Below are positions 42,944 to 50,966 of a stretch of DNA of 54,528 bases, one piece after another; the first letter of the stretch is position 1; each line of letters opens with the position of its first letter. The translations under genes and the position numbers were made by a program. This stretch comes from Acidobacteriota bacterium (GTDB lineage: Bacteria > Acidobacteriota > Blastocatellia > Pyrinomonadales > Pyrinomonadaceae). The DNA lies in the NCBI GenBank assembly GCA_018269075.1, contig JAFDVJ010000005.1:166490-221017 (forward strand), read 5' to 3'. A model generated the notes under the pieces. It saw only the letters and a program-made list of their open reading frames with translations, did no database searches and was not told the origin of the DNA.

Positions 42944-44182
42944 TTACCTGCCGCCGCCGCCCATCGGGCCGGACGAGATCGTCTGGATGATCGGCATATA
43001 GATGGCCAGCAGGATGACGATGACGATCGCCGCCATAAAGACCAGAATGACCGGTTCGAGCAGCGTCATCAGTTGTTCGAGCCGGACTTCCGCCTCGGCG
43101 TCGTAAAAATTGGCGACCTCGTCGAGCATCTCGCGCAGACTGCCCGAGCTTTCGCCGATGCCGATCATATCGAGCGCGAGCTCCGGCATCCAGTTGGCCT
43201 TGCCGAGCGCCTCGGTAAAGCCGCGGCCCTCGCGGATCAGCGACAGCACCGCCTGGCTGCGGCGGCGCAGCTCGAGATTGTTGATCGCCTGCGATGAGAT
43301 GTCCCACGCGTCCGGGACGGTGATGCCGCCCGAGAGCAGCGTCGAGAGCGACCGCGCGAGCTGCGACATCGTCATCTGCCGGATCAGGTTGCCGACCAGC
43401 GGCAGCTTCAGCAAAAACTTGTGCAGCAAGAGCTTGCCGTTCGGCGTCCGGAGCCAGATCACGATCGCGAAGCCGAGGATCAGAACCAGCGGCAGCAGCC
43501 ACCAGATGTTCGCGGCGATGGTCGAGGAGATCGTCAGCACGACGACCGTGATCGTCGGCAGCCCGTTCTTCGTGCTCAGCCCCTTGAACAGATCCGACAT
43601 TCGCGGAACGATGTAGAGCGTCAGAAAGGCGACCATCAGCATCGCCGCCGTCAGCAGAAACGCCGGGTAGGCGAGCGCGCCGCGCAGCTTGCGCGAGACG
43701 CCGACCGAGCGTTTCAGATATTCGACGTACCGCGACAGCACGTCGTCGAGCGCGCCCGATTTTTCGCCCGAGAGCAGCGACGCCGTGTAGATGCGCGGGA
43801 AGATGCCCTGCGCCTCGAAGGCGTCCGAGAGCGGGATGCCGCTCTTGATCTTTTCCTCGACGTCGGCGAGGACGGTCCGCAGATTCGACGACTGCGAGCG
43901 GTTCTTGAGCAGGTTGATCGACTGGAGGATCGGGATGCCGGCCCGCAGCAGCGCCGAGAGCTGCTGGTTGAAAAGCAGAAAATCGCCCTGTTTGACGCGA
44001 TTTTTCTTGCGTGAGCCGCCCGTCAGCACGGCCGAAATGCCCTTCTCGGCGTTGGCGACCGTAAACACCTTGAAGCCCTCGTACTCGAGCTGAGTGCGCG
44101 CCTCGCCCGCCCCGACCGCCTCGACGACCCGGGTCACGACCTCGCCCGAGGGCGTCCCCAAACGACAAATGAATTCAGCCAT
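42944..44182 (-). CDS. gspF: Type II secretion / pilus inner-membrane platform protein (GspF/PilC)
   Basis: A 412-residue polytopic protein with two T2SSF domains. The N-terminal part begins MAEFICRLGTPSGEVV; the first cytoplasmic bundle has FNQQLSALLRAGIPILQSIN, the second SLSTLLSGGITVPDAWDIS, as expected. Transmembrane helices lie near 172-200 (AYPAFLLTAAMLMVAFLTLY), 215-245, and 375-400 (PVILVFMAAIVIVILLAIYM). The tail is Gly-rich. It is the first gene of the six-gene secretion operon. Its leader carries a large inverted heptamer array. Confidence 0.93.
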   Translation of the reverse strand: MAEFICRLGTPSGEVVTRVVEAVGAGEARTQLEYEGFKVFTVANAEKGISAVLTGGSRKKNRVKQGDFLLFNQQLSALLRAGIPILQSINLLKNRSQSSNLRTVLADVEEKIKSGIPLSDAFEAQGIFPRIYTASLLSGEKSGALDDVLSRYVEYLKRSVGVSRKLRGALAYPAFLLTAAMLMVAFLTLYIVPRMSDLFKGLSTKNGLPTITVVVLTISSTIAANIWWLLPLVLILGFAIVIWLRTPNGKLLLHKFLLKLPLVGNLIRQMTMSQLARSLSTLLSGGITVPDAWDISSQAINNLELRRRSQAVLSLIREGRGFTEALGKANWMPELALDMIGIGESSGSLREMLDEVANFYDAEAEVRLEQLMTLLEPVILVFMAAIVIVILLAIYMPIIQTISSGPMGGGGR

Positions 44183-44186
44183 AGAT

Positions 44187-44330
44187 CGATTTCGGATTTC
44201 GGATTTCGGATTTCGGATTTCGGATTTTCCCGACGCCGAAAGCGCCGCCCGCCGGGTAAAAATCTATGTTGTGAAACTTAAATTGCCGGCGCAGAAAATC
44301 CGAAATCCGAAATCCGAAATCCGAAATCGA
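44187..44330. repeat. Inverted heptamer arrays (ATTTCGG) upstream of gspF
   Basis: The left arm 44187-44228 has five ATTTCGG copies and the right arm 44295-44330 four in inverse orientation; both are closed by the same CGATTTCGG and GGATTTTC ends, so the arms differ by one unit. They lie in the divergent region between gspF and the VWA genes (44183-44490), which has no gene. Confidence 0.92.
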
Positions 44331-44490
44331 ATTATATCACGCTTTTTTTTATCAAAGGTTGCAGAGCGTTTCAACCGGAAAAAGTTTTTTTGGCCGAAAC
44401 AACTGTTTATCGATCCGGCTCATCATAAAAATGTCTTGCGGAAAAACTGTTTCGTTGCTTAGAATATAAACTGGTTAAAACGGAGAATTT

Positions 44491-45495
44491 ATGGCTGTAG
44501 ATTTCGTTCTGATGCCTGACCGGCCGGGTGCCGGTTCAAGGTGGTTTTTCCTTTTTCTTTGCTTGTTTTGCGGCGTTTTGACGGCTTTCGCGCAGACCCC
44601 GACGCCGACGCCGACGCAGCAGCCCGTCGAGGACCGCGACACCAAGCCGATCACGGTGCAGACCGATCTGGTGACGCTGACGCTGACCGTCACCGACATC
44701 TACGGCCGCTATGTTTCGGGACTCTCGAAAAACGCCTTCACGGTCATCGACAACGGCGAGGAACAGGAAATCAGCTATTTCAGCGACACCGACGCGCCGG
44801 TTTCGCTCGGCATCCTCTTCGACGTCTCCGATTCGATGAGCGGCACGAAGATCGGCAAGGCCCGCAAGGCGCTCGAAAAATTCATCAACACCAGCCATCC
44901 GAACGACGAGTATTTTCTGATCGCCTTCAACAGCCGCGCGCAGCTCCTGATGGACCGCACGCGCGACGGCGAAGCCGTTCTCCAGAAGCTGACGCTCGTC
45001 CAGCCGCGCAACAACACCGCGCTCTACGACGCCTGCTATCTCGGCATCGAAAAGGTGACGCGCGGCACGCACCAGAAAAAAGCGATGCTCATCATCAGCG
45101 ACGGGCAGGACAACGCCTCGCGCTACAACTTCGGCGAAGTTCGCCGCCTGATGAAGGAATCCGACGTCGTCGTCTACGCCGTCGGCATTATGGACGGCCG
45201 CGACGCCGGCAGCGCCGAGGGAATGCAGGGCCAGGCGTTTCTCGACGAGCTGACTTCGGTCACCGGCGGCAAGGCCTTTTACCCGCAGACCGACGTCGAG
45301 ATGGACGAGATCTTCGAACGGATCGCGCTCGAGCTGCGTCATCAGTATTCGATCGGCTACACGCCCCGCGATTTCCAACCGGACGGAAAATGGCATAAAG
45401 TAAAAGTTAAGGTCAAACCCCCGCGCGGTTTGCCGCGTCTAACGGTCAGAAATCGCGAAGGCTACTACGCGACGCCGAACGCGAATTACAAATAA
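44491..45495 (+). CDS. VWA domain protein, acidobacterial type (first)
   Basis: A 334-residue exported protein. The signal segment lies at about 18-35 (WFFLFLCLFCGVLTAFA), followed by a TPTPTPTQQP linker, a short beta domain (TDLVTLTLTVTDIYGRYVSG), and a von Willebrand factor A domain with an intact MIDAS: DVSDSMS, a later Thr and IISDGQD. It ends with RHQYSIGYTPRDFQPDGKWH and a C-terminal REGYYA motif. This is the layout of the VWFA-related family typical of Acidobacteriota; its role is unknown to me. GGAG lies 7 bases upstream of the ATG. It is followed 15 bp on by a second family member, a tandem duplication. Confidence 0.9.
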   Translation: MAVDFVLMPDRPGAGSRWFFLFLCLFCGVLTAFAQTPTPTPTQQPVEDRDTKPITVQTDLVTLTLTVTDIYGRYVSGLSKNAFTVIDNGEEQEISYFSDTDAPVSLGILFDVSDSMSGTKIGKARKALEKFINTSHPNDEYFLIAFNSRAQLLMDRTRDGEAVLQKLTLVQPRNNTALYDACYLGIEKVTRGTHQKKAMLIISDGQDNASRYNFGEVRRLMKESDVVVYAVGIMDGRDAGSAEGMQGQAFLDELTSVTGGKAFYPQTDVEMDEIFERIALELRHQYSIGYTPRDFQPDGKWHKVKVKVKPPRGLPRLTVRNREGYYATPNANYK

Positions 45496-45510
45496 AATTT
45501 CGTTTGGAGA

Positions 45511-46605
45511 ATGATGAAAGGTAAAAATCTGTTAATTTGGACGCTCGCGCTGTGCCTGTTCGCGCTGCCGGCCGTCTTTAACTTTTTCCGCGCCGGCGCG
45601 CAGACCACGACGACCGCAAAACCGACGCCGACGCCCGCGAAAAACGGTACGCCCGAGCCGACGCCCGAGGAAGAAGAAGGCACCATCAAGGTCGAGACCG
45701 AGCTCGTCAACCTCAACGTCCGCGTCGTCGACCGCAACAACCGCTCGGTCGCGAATCTCAGCGAAAAGGATTTCACGGTTTACGAGGACAACCTCCCGCA
45801 GAAGATCGAGTTTTTCAGCAAGGCCGAAGTGCCGACCAATTACGCGATGGTGATCGATAATTCGGGCTCGATGCGTCTCCAGCTCGACAAGGTCATCGAA
45901 GCGAGCAAGATCATCGTCAACACCAACCGGCCGGACGACGAAACGAGCATCATCCGCTTCGTCGATTCGGAAAAGATCGAGATCACCCAGGATTTCACGC
46001 CGAACAAATCGGATATTCTAGAGTCGCTCGACAATCTCTATATCGAGGGCGGCCAGACGGCGATCATCGACGCGGTCTATCTCGCCGCCGAACGCGTCGA
46101 CGATTACGAAAAATCGCGGAATCCGAACGACCGCAAGCGACGGGCGCTGATCCTCGTCTCGGACGGCGAGGACCGCGACAGTTTTTACAAGGAACAGCAG
46201 CTTTTCGAGCTGCTCCGCGAATCCGACGTCCAGATCTACGCGATCGGCTTCGTCAACGAGCTCAGCAAGGAAGGCGGCTTCATCAGCAAGAGCCCGCAGG
46301 GCAAGGCCAAGGACTTTCTCGAAAGGCTCGCCCGGGAAACCGGCGGCAAGGTTTATTTTCCGAACAGTCTGAGCGAGCTCAACGGGATCGCGCAGGACAT
46401 CGCGAGCGAGCTCCGGACGCAGTATTCGATCGGCTACCAGCCGGCCAACGACAAAAAGGACAACATTTACCGGCAGATCAAGGTCTCGGTCGCCGACGGG
46501 CCGAACAAGGAAAAACGGATCGCGATCACGCGCACCGGCATCCAGAACGAAAACAAGAACGCCACCCCGTCGCTCCAGAACCAGACCAAGATCAAAACCC
46601 AGTAA
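45511..46605 (+). CDS. VWA domain protein, acidobacterial type (second)
   Basis: A 364-residue paralogue of the preceding gene: signal segment (LLIWTLALCLFALPAVF), a Thr/Pro/Lys linker, the beta domain (VETELVNLNVRVVDRNNRSV), a VWA domain with MIDAS DNSGSMR and LVSDGEDRD, and the ending RTQYSIGYQPANDKKDNIY. The first ATG (45511) is only one base from GGAG; the second (45514) is better placed and is probably used. It differs by a Gly in the MIDAS and a longer, Asn/Lys-rich tail. Likely co-transcribed with the first VWA gene and ended by the strong terminator at 46624. Confidence 0.9.
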   Translation: MMKGKNLLIWTLALCLFALPAVFNFFRAGAQTTTTAKPTPTPAKNGTPEPTPEEEEGTIKVETELVNLNVRVVDRNNRSVANLSEKDFTVYEDNLPQKIEFFSKAEVPTNYAMVIDNSGSMRLQLDKVIEASKIIVNTNRPDDETSIIRFVDSEKIEITQDFTPNKSDILESLDNLYIEGGQTAIIDAVYLAAERVDDYEKSRNPNDRKRRALILVSDGEDRDSFYKEQQLFELLRESDVQIYAIGFVNELSKEGGFISKSPQGKAKDFLERLARETGGKVYFPNSLSELNGIAQDIASELRTQYSIGYQPANDKKDNIYRQIKVSVADGPNKEKRIAITRTGIQNENKNATPSLQNQTKIKTQ

Positions 46606-46623
46606 GCCCGGCAACAAAACAAC

Positions 46624-46657
46624 AAAAGCGGGACGCGATCGATCGCGTCCCGCTTTT
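46624..46657 (+). terminator. Strong intrinsic terminator after the VWA genes
   Basis: AAAAGCGGGACGCGATC and its complement GATCGCGTCCCGCTTTT, a perfect 17-bp palindrome followed by T, 18 bp after the stop codon. It also faces the end of the shell-protein gene. Confidence 0.92.
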
Positions 46658-46730
46658 TATTATCCAATTTAAACAACCGACTTTTCCTGAACCCGCTCAA
46701 AGCCGTCAATTTCCCCGGAAAACCAATCCA

Positions 46731-46776
46731 GCCGAAGTCCGAGCAATCCGAAATCCGAAATCCGAAATCCGAAATC
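46731..46776. repeat. Left 46-bp inverted repeat around the shell-protein gene
   Basis: Begins GCCGAAGTCCGAGCAATC and continues with four CGAAATC-type heptamers. It is the exact reverse complement, over all 46 bases, of 47121-47166. It ends 6 bp from the shell gene stop codon. The match stops on both sides. Confidence 0.95.
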
Positions 46777-46782
46777 CCTTTG

Positions 46783-47103
46783 TTATTTTTCCGGCACCGA
46801 GCCGGAGATCTTCTTGCGGGTCGTCTCGCCGGTTTCGATCACCGGGATGCCGTCCGAAACTTCCTCGTGCGGGCGCGGGATGACGTGTACGGCCGTCACG
46901 GTGCCGACCCGCCGCGCGGCGGCCGCACCGGCCTCGACGGCGGCCTTGACCGCGCCGACTTCCCCGCGGACGATCGCCGTCACCAGACCGGCGTCGATCT
47001 TTTCGTAGCCGACCAGCCGCACGTTCGCGGCCTTGACCATCGCGTCGGCGGCCTCGATCATCGCCACCAAGCCAAAACATTCAACCATTCCGAGAGCTTC
47101 CAC
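46783..47103 (-). CDS. Bacterial microcompartment hexamer shell protein (BMC-H)
   Basis: A 106-residue single BMC-domain protein of the PduA/EutM/CcmK group, which forms hexameric tiles in microcompartment shells. Seen: [20 protein letters not shown], the [13 protein letters not shown] strand, [20 protein letters not shown] and [10 protein letters not shown]. After the domain comes a short charged tail ([14 protein letters not shown]). Start is GTG (47101-47103) with GAGGT 8 bases upstream. The pore loop segment has Lys/Ile rather than the usual KIGSG. It lies exactly between the two halves of a perfect 46-bp inverted repeat, the only gene inside it. Confidence 0.95.
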   Translation of the reverse strand: MEALGMVECFGLVAMIEAADAMVKAANVRLVGYEKIDAGLVTAIVRGEVGAVKAAVEAGAAAARRVGTVTAVHVIPRPHEEVSDGIPVIETGETTRKKISGSVPEK

Positions 47104-47120
47104 TATATTTACCTCATTTC

Positions 47121-47166
47121 GATTTCGGATTTCGGATTTCGGATTTCGGATTGCTCGGACTTCGGC
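47121..47166. repeat. Right 46-bp inverted repeat around the shell-protein gene
   Basis: Reverse complement of 46731-46776 without a mismatch: four GATTTCG heptamers, then GATTGCTCGGACTTCGGC. It lies 17 bp before the GTG start, upstream of the ribosome site. Confidence 0.95.
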
Positions 47167-47273
47167 ATCCGGGACGGCCGCGGGCGTGGCCGGCGGCCGG
47201 GAAGAAATCTTGATCCGCCGTTATTCGGCCGAAACCTTGTCAAATCCAATTACCCTTTAATTTTAACCGATTT

Positions 47274-47858
47274 CTAATCGCTTGACGAACTCCAGCCGCC
47301 GCCGCTGTCGCTCGAACCGGAATCATAACTCGAGCCGGAATCATAACTCGAGCCGGAATCATAACTCGAGCCGGAATCATAACTCGAGCTCGAATCCGAG
47401 CTCGATCCGGAATCGTAACTCGAGCCGGAATCATTGCCGGAGCCCGCGTCGCCGGTCGAAACGGTCTCGCCGGCCGGCGCGCCCGGATCGCCGGGCGCGG
47501 CCGAAGAATCGTGATGGCCGCCGTGCGAATGGTCGTGCCGCGGCGCGTGCGAATGGCCGTGATCGACGACCGGCAAAACGTCGGCGGTCGTTTCCGCCGG
47601 ACCGGCGGTCGCCGTTTGTCCGGTTCCGGAATTGTCGGCCGACGAACCGTAAACGTAATAATCCGTTGGGTCGTCGGTTTCCGATTCGTCGTCCTCGCCG
47701 ACGCCCGTTCCGGCCCGGCGATCGCCGGCGCTTCCCCGCAGCGGCCTCGCCGCCGGCCCTTTTTTCCGGAACAGCCGGAAAACGAACCAGACCAGCAGCC
47801 CCAGAAACAGAATGCCGACGAAAATGGCGAAAAAGAAGATCAGGATCGCGATTTCCAT
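47274..47858 (-). CDS. Small membrane protein with His-rich linker and (YDSGSS)n tail
   Basis: A 194-residue protein, not recognised as a family. It has one N-terminal transmembrane helix (residues 3-28, AILIFFFAIFVGILFLGLLV), then RLFRKKG, an acidic low-complexity stretch, a His cluster (DHGHSHAPRHDHSHGGHHD, about 105-123) that could bind metal, and a C-terminal tail of about seven YDSGSS-type repeats ending SSDSGGGWSSSSD. Disorder is expected after the helix. The gene lies between the zinc-ribbon protein and the shell gene on the same strand, 45 bp after the former, so it belongs to the microcompartment cluster by position. A role in anchoring or metal handling is only a guess. Confidence 0.65.
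   Translation of the reverse strand: MEIAILIFFFAIFVGILFLGLLVWFVFRLFRKKGPAARPLRGSAGDRRAGTGVGEDDESETDDPTDYYVYGSSADNSGTGQTATAGPAETTADVLPVVDHGHSHAPRHDHSHGGHHDSSAAPGDPGAPAGETVSTGDAGSGNDSGSSYDSGSSSDSSSSYDSGSSYDSGSSYDSGSSYDSGSSDSGGGWSSSSD
47311..47399 (-). repeat. 18-bp tandem repeat coding for YDSGSS
   Basis: Copies of ACTCGAGCCGGAATCATA (plus-strand form) start at 47328, 47346 and 47364, with degenerate copies on each side. They encode the Ser-rich tail of the small membrane protein and could change copy number. Confidence 0.9.
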
Positions 47859-47903
47859 AGATGACTCTCCGTCGAGCAGGCCGAAAACGCGCGGCGCTTC
47901 TCG

Positions 47904-48410
47904 TTAGCGCAAATACATCGCCAGATAAAAAATGCCGACGACCAGCAGGATCAGCACGATCGCGACCAGCGGAAACCATTTGTTCGGCGCGTTTTCGGGC
48001 TCTTCCCAGACGACCTCGACGGTCTTTTTCTGAAAGTTCTTGGCCTTGCGCCGCATATTCGCGGCCGACTTGAGCTTGGCTTCCTCGGCGATGGTCGGTT
48101 TTTCGACCGGTTTTTCGATCGGTTTGGCGACCGGCTCGACCGGCTTTTTGACTTCTTCCCGGGCGACCGGTTCGCTCATCGTTTTGACCGGCGTTTTCGC
48201 GGGTTTCTGATCCTCGTCGAGCCGCGTCGTCTGGTATCTTTCGCGATCGACGAGATCGCCCTTCAGCCACGCGCCGCTGATACTGTTCTTCTTCATCGCG
48301 CGGGCTTCCGCCGTCACGGGACCGCCGCAGTTATAGCAAAAAAGCGAGCCCGAACGAACGTCCGCGCCGCAAGCCTCACAGATTTTATCTTCCACCTGGG
48401 TTTCCGCCAT
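47904..48410 (-). CDS. Zinc-ribbon protein with C-terminal membrane anchor
   Basis: A 168-residue protein: a double-CxxC zinc ribbon at residues 11-29 (CEACGADVRSGSLFCYNCG), a charged linker rich in Lys, Glu and Pro with repeats such as KPVEPVAKPIEKPVEKPT, a basic helix (AANMRRKAKNFQKKT), and a single C-terminal transmembrane helix (WFPLVAIVLILLVVGIFYLA) two or three residues from the end, so it is probably tail-anchored with the ribbon in the cytosol. No family recognised beyond the zinc ribbon. It is 58 bp downstream of the aldehyde dehydrogenase gene in the same cluster. It may tether something to the membrane; that is inference. Confidence 0.72.
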   Translation of the reverse strand: MAETQVEDKICEACGADVRSGSLFCYNCGGPVTAEARAMKKNSISGAWLKGDLVDRERYQTTRLDEDQKPAKTPVKTMSEPVAREEVKKPVEPVAKPIEKPVEKPTIAEEAKLKSAANMRRKAKNFQKKTVEVVWEEPENAPNKWFPLVAIVLILLVVGIFYLAMYLR

Positions 48411-48468
48411 CTTTCAGTTTTTTTTCGTCGAACTTAATTTTGGAGGCTTTCAATACGTTAACCGACCC

Positions 48469-50259
48469 TCATTTGATCAGGGCAAAAATCTCCTTTTCGT
48501 CGCCGAGATCGCGCGCCGCGGGCGTGATGATCGTTTTGGCCGTGACATAAATCCGGTCGCCCTTTTCGATCGCCGTCCGGACGTCGGTCTCGCTGACGAA
48601 ATCGACCGGCGTCGGTTTCGCGACCTTCGGCGCGGGCGGCTTCAATTCGTGAATGATCGTCTTGACCGGCCCGCCGTTTTCGGTCTCCGCCGCCGGTTCC
48701 GGCTGGTAGACCGGAATCTTGACCGACTGCGCGAGCGACGGCGGCGCGGCCGGCGGCGCTTCCTTCGGCGCTTCGACCGGCGCGTCGGCCAGTTTGCGGC
48801 TCAGAAACCGATCGACGATCGCGGCGATTTCCGCGCGCTTCGGCTTCGGCTTCGGGCTTTGTTCGGCGGTCTTCGACGACACGGACGAAACCGCGCCCGT
48901 AGTCTTTCCCGAAACCGGTTTGGTTTCGAAAGCGACGCGCTTGACGTCCATCAGGTGAATCGGCGAGACGTTGTCGCTCGTCACGTTGCCGCCCCATGAG
49001 CCGCAGCCGAGCGTCATCGACGGCGACAGATCGGTCGAAAAACCGATCGCGCCGTGCGTCGTCGGCGAATTGATGATCACGCGCGAGGCCGGCATCTGCT
49101 CGCCGTAGCGGATCGCCGCTTCGCGCGACCCGGTGTGCATTCCGGCCGTGTGGCCCATCCCGCCGAACTGGAGGATCTCCTCGCAGCGGTTGGCGCCCGC
49201 TTCGATGCCGTCGACGACGAAAAAGGCGAGCGTCGGCGACAATTTTTCGACCGACCACGGAAAATCGCGGCCGACGCCGCCGCAGTCGGCGAGCAGGCAG
49301 CGCGTTCCGCCGGGCACCGCGACGCCGGCCAGATTGGCGATGAATTCGGCTGATTTGCCGACGATCTTCGAGTTTAAGGTGCGCTGCGGCGTGAGCAGCA
49401 CGGCGGCGACCCGGTCGGCCTCGGCGGCGCTCAGAAAATGTCCGCCCTGCCGTTTGAACTGTTCGCGGACCGCCTCGACGATCGGCGCGTCGCAGACGAC
49501 CGACTGCTCGGACGCGCAGATCGTGCCGTTGTCGAAACAGGTTCCGGTCAGGATGTCGGCGACCGCCTTTTCGACGTTCGCCGTCCGCTCGATAAAGACC
49601 GGGACGTTGCCCGGGCCGACGCCGAACGCCGGCTTGCCCGACGAATACGCCGCGCGGACCAGCCCGATCCCGCCGGTCGCGAGGATGACGGCCGTCCGTT
49701 TATGCTTCATCAGCGTTTCCGTGCCTTCGAGCGCCGAGGTCGTCAGGCATTGGATCGCGTCCGGCGGCAGGCCTTCGCGGATCGCCTCGTCCTTCATCAC
49801 GCGCGCCGTTTCGGCGATCGAGCGGGCGGCCGACGGGTGCGGCGAGAGGACGATCGTGTTGCGCGACTTGATCGCGATGATGATCTTGAAGATCGCGGTC
49901 GAGGTCGGGTTGGTCGACGGGATGATCGCCGCGACGACGCCGCGCGGGCTCGCGATCTCGACGACGCTGCCGAGGTCGCGGACGACGCCGACGGTTTTCA
50001 GATCCTTAAAATGATTCCAGACGTCCTCGGCCGCGAAGCGGTTCTTTTCGCGCTTGTCCTCGGCCTTGCCGAAACCGGTTTCCTCGTGCGCCATCAGCCC
50101 GAGCCGCGCCGCTTCGCGAAGCGCGACCGCCGCCATCGCCGCGCAGATCCGGTCGATCTTTTCCTGATCGAAACGCGCCACCTGCCGGAACGCGAGATGC
50201 GCGGCCTCGACCGCGTCGCGCGCTTCCTGCTGTGATATTAGGTCTTTATGTTCGGACAT
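48469..50259 (-). CDS. CoA-acylating aldehyde dehydrogenase (PduP/EutE type) with long C-terminal extension
   Basis: A 596-residue enzyme expected to convert an aldehyde, CoA and NAD+ to acyl-CoA inside a microcompartment. The catalytic domain fills about 1-445; the nucleophile is Cys248 in [12 protein letters not shown], and [14 protein letters not shown] and [12 protein letters not shown] match the family. The extension of about 150 residues is unusual for the family: an amphipathic helix at 475-490 ([17 protein letters not shown]) of the encapsulation-peptide type, a Pro/Ala linker, and a conserved-looking end at 553-596 with [12 protein letters not shown] and [13 protein letters not shown]. 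That end resembles the TPSARE motif of the EutT-like N-terminus, by eye only. It follows the shell gene at 50343 by 83 bp. Substrate aldehyde unknown; no signature upstream enzyme is in the window. Confidence 0.9.
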   Translation of the reverse strand: MSEHKDLISQQEARDAVEAAHLAFRQVARFDQEKIDRICAAMAAVALREAARLGLMAHEETGFGKAEDKREKNRFAAEDVWNHFKDLKTVGVVRDLGSVVEIASPRGVVAAIIPSTNPTSTAIFKIIIAIKSRNTIVLSPHPSAARSIAETARVMKDEAIREGLPPDAIQCLTTSALEGTETLMKHKRTAVILATGGIGLVRAAYSSGKPAFGVGPGNVPVFIERTANVEKAVADILTGTCFDNGTICASEQSVVCDAPIVEAVREQFKRQGGHFLSAAEADRVAAVLLTPQRTLNSKIVGKSAEFIANLAGVAVPGGTRCLLADCGGVGRDFPWSVEKLSPTLAFFVVDGIEAGANRCEEILQFGGMGHTAGMHTGSREAAIRYGEQMPASRVIINSPTTHGAIGFSTDLSPSMTLGCGSWGGNVTSDNVSPIHLMDVKRVAFETKPVSGKTTGAVSSVSSKTAEQSPKPKPKRAEIAAIVDRFLSRKLADAPVEAPKEAPPAAPPSLAQSVKIPVYQPEPAAETENGGPVKTIIHELKPPAPKVAKPTPVDFVSETDVRTAIEKGDRIYVTAKTIITPAARDLGDEKEIFALIK

Positions 50260-50271
50260 CGTCGGATTTCG

Positions 50272-50332
50272 GATATCGGATGTCGGATGTCGGATTTTTC
50301 GTCCCGACCTCCGACATCCGACATCCGATATC
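50272..50332. repeat. 23-bp perfect inverted repeat of heptamers
   Basis: The arms GATATCGGATGTCGGATGTC and GACATCCGACATCCGATATC are extended to 23 bp each, with a 15-bp loop. It fills the gap between the two microcompartment genes and starts 13 bp before the aldehyde dehydrogenase ATG. Confidence 0.93.
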
Positions 50333-50342
50333 TAAAATTGAA

Positions 50343-50738
50343 TTATTTGTTTCGCGTGCGGCTCTTGTCGCCGGCCGTGATGTCGCCGGTGCCTTCGCCC
50401 GCGCCGAGCTGGCCGCGGCCGCCGCCCTGAAGGGCTTTTTCGTCCGGGCTGTAGCCGACCGCGCCGCCCTTCGGCAGCACTCTTTCGACCTCGCCGTGCG
50501 GCCGCGGGATGACGTGGACCGAGATCAGCTCGCCGACCCGCCGCGCGGCGGCCGCGCCGGCGTCCGTCGCCGCCTTGACCGCGCCGACGTCGCCGCGCAC
50601 GAAAATCGTGACGTAGCCGGCGCCGATATATTCCTTGCCGATCAGCTGGACGTTGGCGGCCTTGACCATCGCGTCGGCCGCCTCGACCGCGCCGACAAAA
50701 CCTTTGGTTTCAACCATTCCGAGTGCTTCAAGACTCAT
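50343..50738 (-). CDS. Bacterial microcompartment hexamer shell protein (BMC-H) with C-terminal tail
   Basis: A 131-residue single BMC-domain protein, close to the one at 46783: [70 protein letters not shown]. The pore loop reads YIGAG. After the domain there is a Gly-rich and basic tail of about 40 residues ([15 protein letters not shown] to SRTRNK), longer than most BMC-H tails. GAGG lies 8 bases before the ATG. It is the first gene of the microcompartment cluster on the minus strand, divergent from the RodZ-like gene. It is expected to form hexamers with or beside the second BMC-H. Confidence 0.95.
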   Translation of the reverse strand: MSLEALGMVETKGFVGAVEAADAMVKAANVQLIGKEYIGAGYVTIFVRGDVGAVKAATDAGAAAARRVGELISVHVIPRPHGEVERVLPKGGAVGYSPDEKALQGGGRGQLGAGEGTGDITAGDKSRTRNK

Positions 50739-50862
50739 TGCTTATTCCTCACTTTGAAAAACTGATTTGTAAATTTTATTACAAGATTTGAGTAAAACCT
50801 AAACCTATCACGCGACCCGTTGAATATCAAGCCGAAACCGCCGATAAAAAAGTTCGAGTTAA

Positions 50863-50892
50863 TTGACATTCATCGTTTAACAAGGCTATATT
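50863..50892 (+). promoter_or_regulatory. Sigma-70-type promoter of the RodZ-like gene
   Basis: TTGACA and TATATT, 18 bp apart, about 75 nt before the ATG, in the divergent region 50739-50966. Confidence 0.65.
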
Positions 50893-50966
50893 TCAAGTTT
50901 AAGACTGTCGGCAGATGCAACGCGCCGCCCCGGGGCCGCCGCCGGTAATATTTTTTCTGAATCAAA

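Noticed and set aside
42939..44168. Second minus-strand frame over gspF
   Set aside because: Out-of-frame reading of gspF with Arg/Gly-rich sequence; gspF itself has full family motifs.
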